Source: Labilithrix sp.
Lineage (GTDB): Bacteria > Myxococcota_A > Polyangia > Polyangiales > Polyangiaceae
Length of the DNA: 51,520 bases
Reading direction: 5' to 3'
Assembly: GCA_019637225.1 (NCBI GenBank)
Contig: JAHBWC010000066.1
Location: forward strand, 1-51,520
A model generated the notes under the pieces. That model did not search any database, had not been told where the DNA came from, and saw only the letters and a program-made list of their open reading frames with translations. Within the stretch, counting starts at the first letter, position 1. Every line of letters starts with the position of its first letter. This document shows, piece by piece, positions 35,024-43,708 of this stretch. The translations under genes and the position numbers were made by a program.

Positions 35024-35187
35024 CGATCCCAGTCTCGATTGGCCTCTTCCTGCGTCCGGTACCGGAATACGCCCTTCTCCGCGCCGCCGCCAAACTTCGA
35101 GACGAGCGCGTCGAGCCCGGCTCGATCTCCGACGCCTTGTTTCCGCTTGCCGACAACACGCATGAGGCCCCGGGAATTTGCCACCAT
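34975..35187 (-). CDS. Small basic protein, probable partner of the nucleotidyltransferase
   Basis: A 70-aa basic protein (Arg/Lys-rich, GLDALVSKFGGGAEKGVFRY, EEANRDWDRWMSERVRRRI). No named family recognised. Its stop lies 49 nt inside the nucleotidyltransferase gene, a strong sign of a paired module such as antitoxin and toxin. The frame stays open upstream to about 35469, but that region is low-complexity and reads as random high-GC sequence, so I chose the ATG at 35185-35187; ATG at 35161-35163 would give 62 aa. Confidence 0.55.
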   Translation of the reverse strand: MVANSRGLMRVVGKRKQGVGDRAGLDALVSKFGGGAEKGVFRYRTQEEANRDWDRWMSERVRRRIKTSSE

Positions 35188-35401
35188 CCAGCGAGACCGC
35201 AAGGGGGTCGATGCGCGCTCCGTTCGTCGCCCCTCCTCATCAGACGCGTCGGAGCGCGTCGGGGCGCCTCGCAGCGCCTCCGGAGCCCCGCCGTCGGAGC
35301 GCGCGATCGCCCGCCTCGACGCGGGGCCGCCCCCCGCGGAGCCGTGGTAGAACGCCCGCGCTCGCGCCCGAAATGAGCTCTTCCCCCCGCACTCCGCAGT
35401 G

Positions 35402-37762
35402 ATGAACGTCGCGCCGATCCTGCGCCGGGCGGACCGGCCGCTCTTCGTTCTGTGGGCCGCCGTCTGCACGCTCGCGTCGGCGCGATCGTTCTACGGGTAC
35501 ATGCTGAAGCAGACGGGCGGCGAGTGGAGCGCGCCGCTCGACGACGTCTTCATCCATTTCGACTACGCCCGCGCGACCGCCCTCGGGCACCCGTTCGAGT
35601 GGACGATCGGCAACGGCTATTCGTCGGGCAACACGAGCCTCACCTACCCGTTCGTCCTCGCGCTCGGGTGGCTGGTCGGGTTCACCGGACGCGAGCTCAT
35701 GAAGTGGGCGGCGATCCTCGCCGCGGTCAGCGTCTTCGGGACCCTCCTCGCGGCGCGACGCCTCTTCATCGACGGGCCGCGCGACGACTGGGGACGCCTC
35801 TCGTCGTACCTCCTGCCGCCGATCTTCCTCGGGATCGGCGCGCTCACCTGGTCGCTCTGGAGCGGGATGGAGGTCGCCTTCTTCCTGGCGACGTGGGCGA
35901 TCGCGCTCGTGGCGTGGCGAAAGCTCGAGGACGACGCGCGCATGGCGTCGCGACCGGCGACGTGGAGCGCCTGGTGGCTCGGGCTCGCCGGCGCCCTCCT
36001 CGTCGCCACACGGCCGGAGGCGGCGCTCACGATCGCGATCTTCGGCCTCTCCGCCGCCCACGCTCACCGGCGCCTCGGGCGAGCGCACGCGGCGGCGCTG
36101 CTCGTGCGCGTCGGCCTCCCCGCCGTCGTCGTCCTCGCGGCCCAGTCGGTCGCGAACCGCGCGCTCACCGGAGAGTCGAGCGCGAACGGCGCGATCGTCA
36201 AGCTCGCGCTCCACAACCCGTTCATGACCCCCGACGACAAGCTCGCCGACTGGGTCTTCAACGTGAAGTACGCGGGCCTCCGCAACCTCGACTACCACTT
36301 CGCGCACGTCGAGGGCGATCGCATGAGCGAGCTCGTCGACGCGTGGCCGGGCGCGCCGGGCGTGCTCGTCTACCTCGCCAAGACGGCGTGGTGGGCCGGC
36401 GTCGTCCCGCTCGTCCTCGCGGTGCTCCCGCTCTGCTTCGCGCGGACGCGGCGGATCGCGATCGTGCTCTGGGCCCAGATCATCGCGTGGATCGTGCTTG
36501 TCGCGTTCAACGGACAGGTCCGCTGGCAGAACGAGCGCTACGTGATGCCCGCGGTGGCGTGGATGCTCGTGCTCGCAGCGCTCGGCGTCACCGTCGCGCT
36601 CCGCAAGCGCGTCGCGCCGAGCGGCCCCTCGCGCGCGCGCCCGCTCCGGCCGTCGGTCCTCGCCACGCTCGTCCTCGGCGCGCTCGTCGTCCAGACGGTG
36701 GGCGTCTTGACGCGCCCCGCGGGCATGCCGCCGGTGTTCCGCCTCTCGTGGCTCCTCGCGCTCGCGTGCGCCGCGCCGGCGCTCGTCCTCCTGCGGTGGC
36801 AGGCGGGGCGGGCGATCGTCGTGACGGCGCTCGTCCTCTTCGCCTGGGACCACCAGAGCCCGAAGATGCGCGATCAGAAATGGTTCTTCGGTCGCGCCTC
36901 GCGCAACATCCGCGACCAGCACCTCACGCTCGGCAAGTACCTCGCGGAGCTGAAGCCGAAGCGCGTCCTCGTCGGCGACGCCGGCGCGATCCTCTACGAG
37001 TCCGATCGCCCCGGCCTCGACATCATCGGGCTCGGCGGCTACCGCGGGCTGCCGTTCGCGCGCGCGGGGGTCCACGGCCTGCCGGCGACGCTCGAGCTGA
37101 TGGAGCGCGTCCCGAAGAACGATCGCCCCGACGTCCTCGCGATCTTCCCGACGTGGTGGGGGATCCTCCCGGTCTGGTTCGCCGACGAGGTCCTCGCGCG
37201 CTTCCCGGTCGAGGGCAACGTCATCTGCGGGGGCTACGAGCACGTCGTCTACAAGGCGGACTGGAGCCTGCTCGATACCGGCGCCCAGATGCGCTGGCAG
37301 CCTCCGACGGGGTGGGAGGGGCGCACGCTCGAGCGGGTCCGCGTCGAGATCGACGTCGCCGATCTCGTGAGCGAGAAGGCGGCGGGCTACCGGTTCGATC
37401 AGCCGTCGAACGGCTGGACGGACATGCGGATCCTCCCCGACCCCTCCGATCCGCAGCGCGACATGTTCGACTCCGGGCGGCGCATCGCCGTCGGCAAGCG
37501 CGAGTCGTTCGACGCGCGCGGGCTCATCCTCGGCAAGCGCATCCACCTCGTCGTGCGGACCGCGCAGGAGGCCGCGACGACGGTCCGCGTGCGCGTCGAC
37601 GGCCGCGACGCCGGGACGATCGCGCTCGAGCGCACGAACGGCTGGGCGGAGACGGGCCACCTGATCGACGACGCGCTCATTGGCGGCGCGAACGTGCGCA
37701 TCGAGCTCACCAACGAGGGCCCCGGCGATTTTCTCGACTACCACGCGTGGGTGACGCAATGA
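35402..37762 (+). CDS. Polytopic membrane protein, GT-C glycosyltransferase-like
   Basis: A 786-aa protein with about ten hydrophobic helices and a C-terminal soluble domain of about 250 residues. Near the N-terminus PLDDVFIHFDYARATALGHP holds an acidic pair in the first periplasmic loop as in GT-C transferases. Later come GDAGAILYESD, GLGGYRGLPFARAGVHG and EGNVICGGYEH. All of these match the truncated protein at 1-1980, so they are paralogues about 33 kb apart. Probably a lipid-linked sugar transferase in envelope glycan assembly. The ATG at 35402 is preceded by an in-frame GTG. It overlaps the next gene by ATGA, so the two are coupled. Confidence 0.8.
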   Translation: MNVAPILRRADRPLFVLWAAVCTLASARSFYGYMLKQTGGEWSAPLDDVFIHFDYARATALGHPFEWTIGNGYSSGNTSLTYPFVLALGWLVGFTGRELMKWAAILAAVSVFGTLLAARRLFIDGPRDDWGRLSSYLLPPIFLGIGALTWSLWSGMEVAFFLATWAIALVAWRKLEDDARMASRPATWSAWWLGLAGALLVATRPEAALTIAIFGLSAAHAHRRLGRAHAAALLVRVGLPAVVVLAAQSVANRALTGESSANGAIVKLALHNPFMTPDDKLADWVFNVKYAGLRNLDYHFAHVEGDRMSELVDAWPGAPGVLVYLAKTAWWAGVVPLVLAVLPLCFARTRRIAIVLWAQIIAWIVLVAFNGQVRWQNERYVMPAVAWMLVLAALGVTVALRKRVAPSGPSRARPLRPSVLATLVLGALVVQTVGVLTRPAGMPPVFRLSWLLALACAAPALVLLRWQAGRAIVVTALVLFAWDHQSPKMRDQKWFFGRASRNIRDQHLTLGKYLAELKPKRVLVGDAGAILYESDRPGLDIIGLGGYRGLPFARAGVHGLPATLELMERVPKNDRPDVLAIFPTWWGILPVWFADEVLARFPVEGNVICGGYEHVVYKADWSLLDTGAQMRWQPPTGWEGRTLERVRVEIDVADLVSEKAAGYRFDQPSNGWTDMRILPDPSDPQRDMFDSGRRIAVGKRESFDARGLILGKRIHLVVRTAQEAATTVRVRVDGRDAGTIALERTNGWAETGHLIDDALIGGANVRIELTNEGPGDFLDYHAWVTQ

Positions 37763-40020
37763 CGGCGCGCGACAAGGCGCTCGCGCTGCTCGGGACGTGG
37801 TCGCGCCCGCCAGATTTCCCCGCCACGGCCGCGCTCGTCTTCGCCGCGCTGCTCGCGGCGCTCGCGCTCTTCGGCCGCGGGCGCTCGCTGCTCTTCGGCC
37901 TGTTCGAGGGCGCCCCGCTCGACGTGCAGCGCACCGAGCGGCGCCGCTTCGTCGCGGCCCTCGGCATGGGCGCGGCCCTCCTCTCGATCGCCTACATCGC
38001 GACCTACCTTCGCGGAGGTCCGCGCATCATCGACGCGACGACGTACTTCCTCCAGGGTCGCGCGCTATCGCACGGCGACCTGTCGTGGACGCCGCTCGAT
38101 CCGAGCGCGAGCTTCCGCGGGCGCTTCCTCGTCTACTCCGACGGCGGGCCGGACGGCGCGTCGCTCGGCGGCATCTTCCCGCCGGGTTACCCGCTCCTTC
38201 TCGCGTTCGGCTTCATGCTCGGCGCGCCGATGATCGCGGGTCCGCTCCTCGCGATCGGCCTCGTCGCCGCGACCTACCACCTCGCGCGCGCGCTCGCGGA
38301 GGACACGCTCCCCGCCCTCGCCGAGCCGGTCGCGCGGGCGGCCGCCCTCCTGTCGCTGTCGTGCGCGGCGCTCCGCTATCACACGGCGGACACGATGAGC
38401 CACGGGGCGGCGGCGCTCGGCGTCACGCTCGCGCTCGCGTGCGCCGTGCGAGCGCGGCGCGCGCGTCTCGCGGCGGTGGGGCGAGGGAGCACGACGCCGA
38501 GCGGACGCGGCGAGGCGATCCTCGCCGGCCTCGCCGTCGGCTACGTCGTCGCGACGCGGCCCGCGTCGGCGCTCCCGATTGCGCTCGTCGTCGCGTGGCT
38601 CCTCGCGCCGGTCGCCGCGCCGGACGGACGGCGCGCGCGCCTCCTCGTCCTCGCGCTCGCCGGGGCGCTGCCCGGCCTCTTCCTCCTCTTGCTCTCGCAG
38701 CGCGCCGTCACCGGATCGTGGCTCGAGTCCACGCAGCGCATGTATTATGCAACGAGCGACGGACCGCCCGGCTGCTTCCGCTGGGGCTTCGGCGCCGGCA
38801 CCGGCTGCACCTTCGAGCACGGCGAGTTCGTCGAGGCGCGTCTGCCGGGTGGCTACGGGATCGTCGAGGCCGCCGGGACCACGCTCCGGCGCCTCCACAA
38901 GCACCTCCTCGACGTCGCCAACCTCGAGCCGCTCGCGCTCCTCGTCCTCGTGCCCGCGCTCCTCCGTCGCCGCCACGCGACGCCCGGCGCGATCCTCCCG
39001 GCGACCGCCCTCGTGGCCCTCCAGGTCCTCGCCTACGCGCCCTTCTACTTCGACGGCGACTACCCCGGCGGCGGCGCGCGCTTCTTCGCGGACGTCCTGC
39101 CGGTCGAGCACGCGCTCGTCATGCTCGCCGTCGCCTCGCTGGTGACCCGCTCCGCGACCCCGACCCCGACCCCGACCTCGACCGCGACCCCGACCTCGAC
39201 CCCCACCCCCACCGCACGCGCCTTCACCCGCGGCGCGTTCGCCGTCCTCGCGCTCGCCGCGGCGGGCTTCGCCGTCCACGGCGCGCACGAGCACGGCAAG
39301 CTCCGCGATCGCGACGGCGGCCGTCCGATGTTCGAGCCCGACGTGCTCGCGCGCGCGAGCCTCGCGAGCGGCCTCGTCTTCGTCGACACCGACCACGGCT
39401 TCGCCCTCGGCCACGATCCGGCCGCGCGCCCCGACACGCGCGTGCTCGTCGCGCGCCTCCGCGGCGACGATCGCGACCGCATGCTCTTCGACGCGCTCGA
39501 TCGCCCGCCCACGTGGCTCTACAAGCTCGAGCCCCCGGTCGCCCCGTCCACCGAGACCACCGCCACGCTCACGCCCTGGGCGCCGCCCGAGTCGGGGCTC
39601 GCCCTCCGCTTCGAGACGGAGGCGGAGTGGCCGCCCCTCGCGCAACAGCGCGGCTTCGCCGCTCCGGTCTGGGCGAGCGGATGCGCGTCCGGGAGCCGTG
39701 CGCTCGCGCTCGTCCCCGAGCCGAACCAGCGCGCCACGGCCACCGTCGCGCTCCCGGTGCCGAGCCCCGGCCGCTGGGCCGTGGAGGTGCACGTCGTCCA
39801 TGGTGCGACGGTCCCGTTCGCGCGGACCGCGCGCGGGCCGGCGCCTCCGGAGGGCGCCCTCGAGATCGGCGGGGAGCGCTGGACCTGGCGCCCGCAGGAG
39901 GCCTGCGCGACGCTCCCCGTGAAAGAGGTCGAGCTCTCGCCGCCGCACGCGCGCGTGACGATCGAGGCGTGGAACGGCCCGATCGCGGTCGACTACGTCT
40001 CGATCCGGAAGGTCCGCTGA
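37759..40020 (+). CDS. Polytopic membrane protein, GT-C/PMT-like
   Basis: A 753-aa protein starting at ATG 37759, overlapping the previous stop. About eight to ten hydrophobic helices lie in the first 500 residues, with an early loop reading GGPRIIDATTYFLQGRALSH, a plausible acidic GT-C site, and FPPGYPLLLAFGFMLGAP typical of ArnT/PMT-like proteins. A periplasmic Pro/Thr repeat (TPTPTPTSTATPTST, residues about 467-485) and a C-terminal beta-domain with GRWAVEVHVVHGA follow; the beta-domain may bind carbohydrate. Translational coupling to the gene before it suggests the two act on one glycan. Not a paralogue by motif of 1-1980. Confidence 0.78.
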   Translation: MTARDKALALLGTWSRPPDFPATAALVFAALLAALALFGRGRSLLFGLFEGAPLDVQRTERRRFVAALGMGAALLSIAYIATYLRGGPRIIDATTYFLQGRALSHGDLSWTPLDPSASFRGRFLVYSDGGPDGASLGGIFPPGYPLLLAFGFMLGAPMIAGPLLAIGLVAATYHLARALAEDTLPALAEPVARAAALLSLSCAALRYHTADTMSHGAAALGVTLALACAVRARRARLAAVGRGSTTPSGRGEAILAGLAVGYVVATRPASALPIALVVAWLLAPVAAPDGRRARLLVLALAGALPGLFLLLLSQRAVTGSWLESTQRMYYATSDGPPGCFRWGFGAGTGCTFEHGEFVEARLPGGYGIVEAAGTTLRRLHKHLLDVANLEPLALLVLVPALLRRRHATPGAILPATALVALQVLAYAPFYFDGDYPGGGARFFADVLPVEHALVMLAVASLVTRSATPTPTPTSTATPTSTPTPTARAFTRGAFAVLALAAAGFAVHGAHEHGKLRDRDGGRPMFEPDVLARASLASGLVFVDTDHGFALGHDPAARPDTRVLVARLRGDDRDRMLFDALDRPPTWLYKLEPPVAPSTETTATLTPWAPPESGLALRFETEAEWPPLAQQRGFAAPVWASGCASGSRALALVPEPNQRATATVALPVPSPGRWAVEVHVVHGATVPFARTARGPAPPEGALEIGGERWTWRPQEACATLPVKEVELSPPHARVTIEAWNGPIAVDYVSIRKVR
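39156..39213 (+). repeat. Pro/Thr low-complexity repeat in the GT-C-like gene
   Basis: Tandem ccgacc / ccgacctcgacc units encode a Thr-Pro-rich linker between the membrane part and the periplasmic C-terminal domain. In-frame length variation is possible. Confidence 0.85.
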
Positions 40021-40172
40021 GCCGCGCACCCTCAAATTCGCACAATTCGTCGAATACGACGGCCCAGGGCGAAGCGCATCGAAAGCGCACGAACTCATTG
40101 ACGCTTCGCCAGGAGGGCGCTTCCATTGGGAAATCGGCTCCCGAGGGGGAGTAGTAGGCCGGAGTCCAGCCC

Positions 40173-40493
<321 letters not shown>

Positions 40494-40577
40494 GCCGGCG
40501 CCGGGCGCCGCCTCGAGCTCGAACGGGCGCCGACGGACGCGTTTCCCTCGGCCTCGGCTTCATTGTAGGAAGAACGC

Positions 40578-41825
40578 ATGAACGTCCCGGTTGACGAGCA
40601 GATCGCCGTCATCACGCGCGGTGCTGTCGACGTCCACGTGCGTTCGGAGCTCGAGCAGCGCCTCACGAAGGCGCAGAGCTCGGGAAAGCCGCTCCGCGTG
40701 AAGGCCGGCTTCGATCCGACGCGGCCCGACCTCCACATCGGCCACGCGGTCGTGATGGCGAAGATGCGCCAGTTCCAGGAGCTCGGCCACCACGTCGTCC
40801 TCCTCGTCGGTGAGTTCACCGCGATGGTCGGGGACCCGACGGGCAAGAGCGACCTCCGCCCGCGCCTCACGCGCGAAGAGGTCCAGGCGTCGGCGAAGAC
40901 CTACACGGATCAAGCATTCAAGATCCTCGATCGGTCGAAGACGGAGATCCGCTCGAACTCGGAGTGGCTCGACCAGATGCGCCCGAGCGACATCGTCGAG
41001 CTCATGGCGAAGATGACCGTCTCCCGCATGCTCGAGCGCAAGGACTTCGCGCAGCGCTACGAAGAGGGCCGGCCGATCTACCAGCACGAGTTCCTCTACC
41101 CGCTCCTCCAGGGCTACGACTCGGTCGCGCTCGAGAGCGACCTCGAGCTCGGCGGCACCGATCAGCTCTTCAACCTGCTCGTCGGCCGCGACCTCATGCC
41201 GAGGTACGGCAAGACCGCGCAGATGGTGCTCACGACGCCGCTGCTCGAGGGGACCGACGCCAAGATGGAGAACGGCGTCGTCGTCGGCAAGAAGATGTCG
41301 AAGAGCGCCGACAACTACATCGGCCTCAGCGAGCCGCCGGTCGTCATGTTCCGGAAGGTCATGCAGATCGACGACGAGGTCATCTTCCGCTACTTCGAGC
41401 TCCTCTCGGCGCGATCGAACCAGGAGATCGCCGACCTCAAGAAGGAGAAGGCGGAGGGCCGCGACCCGCGCGAGATCAAGGCGCTCTTCGCGAGGGAGCT
41501 CATCACGCGCTTCCACGACGAGGCTTCGGCCGGCGCGGCCGAAGCCGAGTTCAAGCAGGTCTACGGCGCCGACGCCGTGCCGGACGACGTCGAGGAGATC
41601 GCGCTCACGACGGACGGCCCGACGCTCTGGATCGCCAAGGCGCTCTCCGGCGCGGGGCTCGTCAAATCGACCGGCGAGGGCAAGCGACTCGTCGAGCAAG
41701 GCGGCGTCGAGCTCGATCGCGCGCGCGTGACCGACGCGAACCTCCAGCTCGAGCGCGGCAAGCGATACCTCCTCCGCGTCGGGTCGAAGAACCGCCGATT
41801 CAAGTACGTCGTCGTCGCGCCCTGA
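40578..41825 (+). CDS. tyrS: Tyrosyl-tRNA synthetase
   Basis: A 415-aa class I synthetase that charges tRNA-Tyr. The HIGH-like signature DLHIGHAVVMAKMRQFQELG lies near residue 52 and the KMSKS signature GKKMSKSADNYIGL near residue 240. Tyrosine-binding sequences LLQGYDSVALESDLELGGTD and LLVGRDLMPRYGK fit the TyrZ/TyrS2-type long form. The C-terminus is an S4 RNA-binding domain (ALSGAGLVKSTGEGKRLVEQ). AGGAAGA precedes the ATG by 5 nt. Length and order of domains are standard. It follows the HU/IHF gene by 84 bp. Confidence 0.96.
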   Translation: MNVPVDEQIAVITRGAVDVHVRSELEQRLTKAQSSGKPLRVKAGFDPTRPDLHIGHAVVMAKMRQFQELGHHVVLLVGEFTAMVGDPTGKSDLRPRLTREEVQASAKTYTDQAFKILDRSKTEIRSNSEWLDQMRPSDIVELMAKMTVSRMLERKDFAQRYEEGRPIYQHEFLYPLLQGYDSVALESDLELGGTDQLFNLLVGRDLMPRYGKTAQMVLTTPLLEGTDAKMENGVVVGKKMSKSADNYIGLSEPPVVMFRKVMQIDDEVIFRYFELLSARSNQEIADLKKEKAEGRDPREIKALFARELITRFHDEASAGAAEAEFKQVYGADAVPDDVEEIALTTDGPTLWIAKALSGAGLVKSTGEGKRLVEQGGVELDRARVTDANLQLERGKRYLLRVGSKNRRFKYVVVAP

Positions 41826-41856
41826 CGCGCGGCTCTCCGCCGGCGCCGGCCTCTGC

Positions 41857-41862
41857 TAGCGT
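41857..41862 (+). promoter_or_regulatory. TANNNT -10-like box before the lipoprotein at 41875
   Basis: TAGCGT ends 12 nt before the ATG at 41875, giving a possible leaderless or very short leader. Confidence 0.4.
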
Positions 41863-41874
41863 CGCCGCCGATCG

Positions 41875-42897
41875 ATGAAGGCGGCTCGCTCTCGTCTCTC
41901 CGTCGGTGCCATGGCGCTCGCCGCCGTCGTCTTCTCGCTCGCGACGGGCTGCGGGTCGCGCCCACCCCCGGCCCCTCCGGCGCCACCGCCGACGCCGCTC
42001 CACCTCGAGCCGGCGTGCGGTGTCGCTCCCGCCGCCGGACTCTCGTGGCTCGTCGAGGTCAAGCCGCGCGCCATCGCCGAGATCCCGGACCTCATCCCGG
42101 CGATCGCCCTCGTGCTCCCCGAAGAGCGCCTCGCCACCTTCACGTCGGCGCACGGCGGCGTCGATCTCCGGCAGGTGCAGGACCTCTGCGTCGCGCGCTA
42201 CTCGAGCGCGCTGCTCTCCGTCGCGCGCGTCCCGATCGATCCCCAGCGGGTGGCGGACGCCTTCGAGGCCCGCTCGACGAGCACGGTCACGCGCACGTTC
42301 CTCGCGGAAAACCCGCGCGTCGTCCGCATGAGCGCCGAGATCGGCGGCGAGGCGCAGCGGCTCGTCCTCTTCGGTCGTGAGGCGGTCGCCCTCGAGCAAG
42401 GCGCAGCCGGACCGCTCCGCGCGGCCGAGGCGTTCGCGTTCGGGAAGCTGAAGAAGGCTTCGCCGGCGCTCTCGGGCGCGGCCCTCGTCCGAGCGTCCGA
42501 GGTCCTCGGCAACGCCGCGCCCGTACGCGTGTTCGCGCCGGGGCCGTTCGAGGGCGAAACGGCGAAAGGGCTCGGGGGCCTCCTCCGCGCGGCCACCGCC
42601 GTCGGCGCCTCCGCGAGGTGGGCGGGCTCCGGATCGAAGCTCGCGGTCCGCGTCGTCGTGACGGGCGCGTGGGGCGACGACGCATCCGCCGCCGCCGAGC
42701 GGCTCGGCGCGGCCGCACACGTGCTCTCCGAGAGCCCGATCGGTCACCTCTTCGGACTCCATCGTCCGGTCGAGGGCCCGTCCGTTCACGTCGAGCCCGA
42801 CGCGCTCGTCCTCGACGCGATCCTCGACGGCGCGGCCCTCGCCCGCGGCGTCCACGACGCTGTGGACGCCGAGGTTGCCGACATCATGCGCAGATGA
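41875..42897 (+). CDS. Putative lipoprotein of unknown function
   Basis: A 340-aa product. Signal LSVGAMALAAVVFSLATGC ends in a lipobox Cys, followed by a Pro-rich linker and a mature domain with LSWLVEVKPRAIAEIPDLIP, DLRQVQDLCVARYSSALLSV and VRMSAEIGGEAQRLVLFGRE. No family recognised; the alternation suggests an alpha/beta substrate-binding-like fold with two similar halves. No active-site motif seen. It ends 65 bp before the next gene. It is probably an independent unit with its own start-proximal box. Confidence 0.65.
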   Translation: MKAARSRLSVGAMALAAVVFSLATGCGSRPPPAPPAPPPTPLHLEPACGVAPAAGLSWLVEVKPRAIAEIPDLIPAIALVLPEERLATFTSAHGGVDLRQVQDLCVARYSSALLSVARVPIDPQRVADAFEARSTSTVTRTFLAENPRVVRMSAEIGGEAQRLVLFGREAVALEQGAAGPLRAAEAFAFGKLKKASPALSGAALVRASEVLGNAAPVRVFAPGPFEGETAKGLGGLLRAATAVGASARWAGSGSKLAVRVVVTGAWGDDASAAAERLGAAAHVLSESPIGHLFGLHRPVEGPSVHVEPDALVLDAILDGAALARGVHDAVDAEVADIMRR

Positions 42898-42961
42898 GCG
42901 CGCCGGATTCAGCAGACAGGCACGCGACAACCCCGGCGTTGGTGCATACTACTTGGACGCG

Positions 42962-43597
42962 ATGTTCCTCGATGCACTCGACTCCTGCGCCGAGCTGACG
43001 ACCGAACACGCCGACGAAGCCGCGCGCTCCGCGGCGTCGCTGCGGACGCTCCTCGCGTGGGCCGCCGACGTCGCGCGGCCGGGAGACGGCGGCCCGAAGG
43101 TGCTGATGGCGCTCGCGCGGCTCGCGTCGGCGGACTGGTTCGAGGGGACGCCGTACATCGAGATCCGAGGCGACGGCCTCACGACCACGCTCTCCGTCTT
43201 CGCGGATCACGGCATGGGAATCCGCGAGCGTGTCGTGCCGCTGGCGCGCCTGCAGGTGGGCTTCGACGAGTTCGCGCGCGCGGTGCGGCTCGCCCCGCAG
43301 CTCATCGCACCGTTCGAGCCCACGCTCCGAGGGGATGCGATCCTCCTCACGCCGCCCGAGGCGGCCGACGATGCGACGCAGGCCGGCCGGGAGTCGATCG
43401 CCATCGACGACCGGAGTCTTCACGAGCAGGAACGAAGGACCGCGCCGCCGCCCCCGGTCGCCTCGGACGGGGCCCCCGTCACCCACGCGCCGCCGCAGCC
43501 GCCGGACCAGAGCGGAGTGCACACCCACCCGACCGTGCGTCGAATGGTCGCGGTGCGCCCGGAGGCTCTCCGGCAGGGAAATGACGAGGGAGACTGA
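42962..43597 (+). CDS. Hypothetical cytosolic protein
   Basis: I do not recognise a family. The 211-aa product has no signal peptide or membrane helix. The first 125 residues form a compact mixed domain (DALDSCAELTTEHADEAARS, LMALARLASADWFEGTPYI, GLTTTLSVFADHGMGIRERV), the rest is Pro/Ala-rich and acidic, likely disordered. The ATG at 42962 was chosen; the frame is open for 29 more codons but the extra part overlaps the preceding gene's tail and lacks a ribosome-binding site. A weak TACTAC box is 9 nt upstream. Confidence 0.45.
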   Translation: MFLDALDSCAELTTEHADEAARSAASLRTLLAWAADVARPGDGGPKVLMALARLASADWFEGTPYIEIRGDGLTTTLSVFADHGMGIRERVVPLARLQVGFDEFARAVRLAPQLIAPFEPTLRGDAILLTPPEAADDATQAGRESIAIDDRSLHEQERRTAPPPPVASDGAPVTHAPPQPPDQSGVHTHPTVRRMVAVRPEALRQGNDEGD

Positions 43598-43670
43598 GCG
43601 CTTGCGGCTGCGAGCGCTGCGCGCGAAGCGGAGATTCGAGCGCGTCGGTCCTCGTCCCGGCCGACCTCGG

Positions 43671-43700
43671 TTGACGCCGAACCGCTAGCAATGCTACGCG
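43671..43700 (+). promoter_or_regulatory. Candidate promoter of the CdnL-like gene
   Basis: TTGACG (43671-43676), an 18-nt spacer, then TACGCG (43695-43700), 8 nt before the ATG at 43709. The -10 match is modest. Confidence 0.4.
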
Positions 43701-43708
43701 CGCGGGAG

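Noticed and set aside
35188..35469. N-terminal extension of the small basic partner protein
   Set aside because: Arg/Ser/Ala-rich sequence of typical random high-GC composition with no start signal.
35452..40020. A 1522-codon frame through both GT-C-like genes
   Set aside because: The part before 37759 reads out of frame over a conserved gene; the ATGA overlap at 37759 is the natural start.
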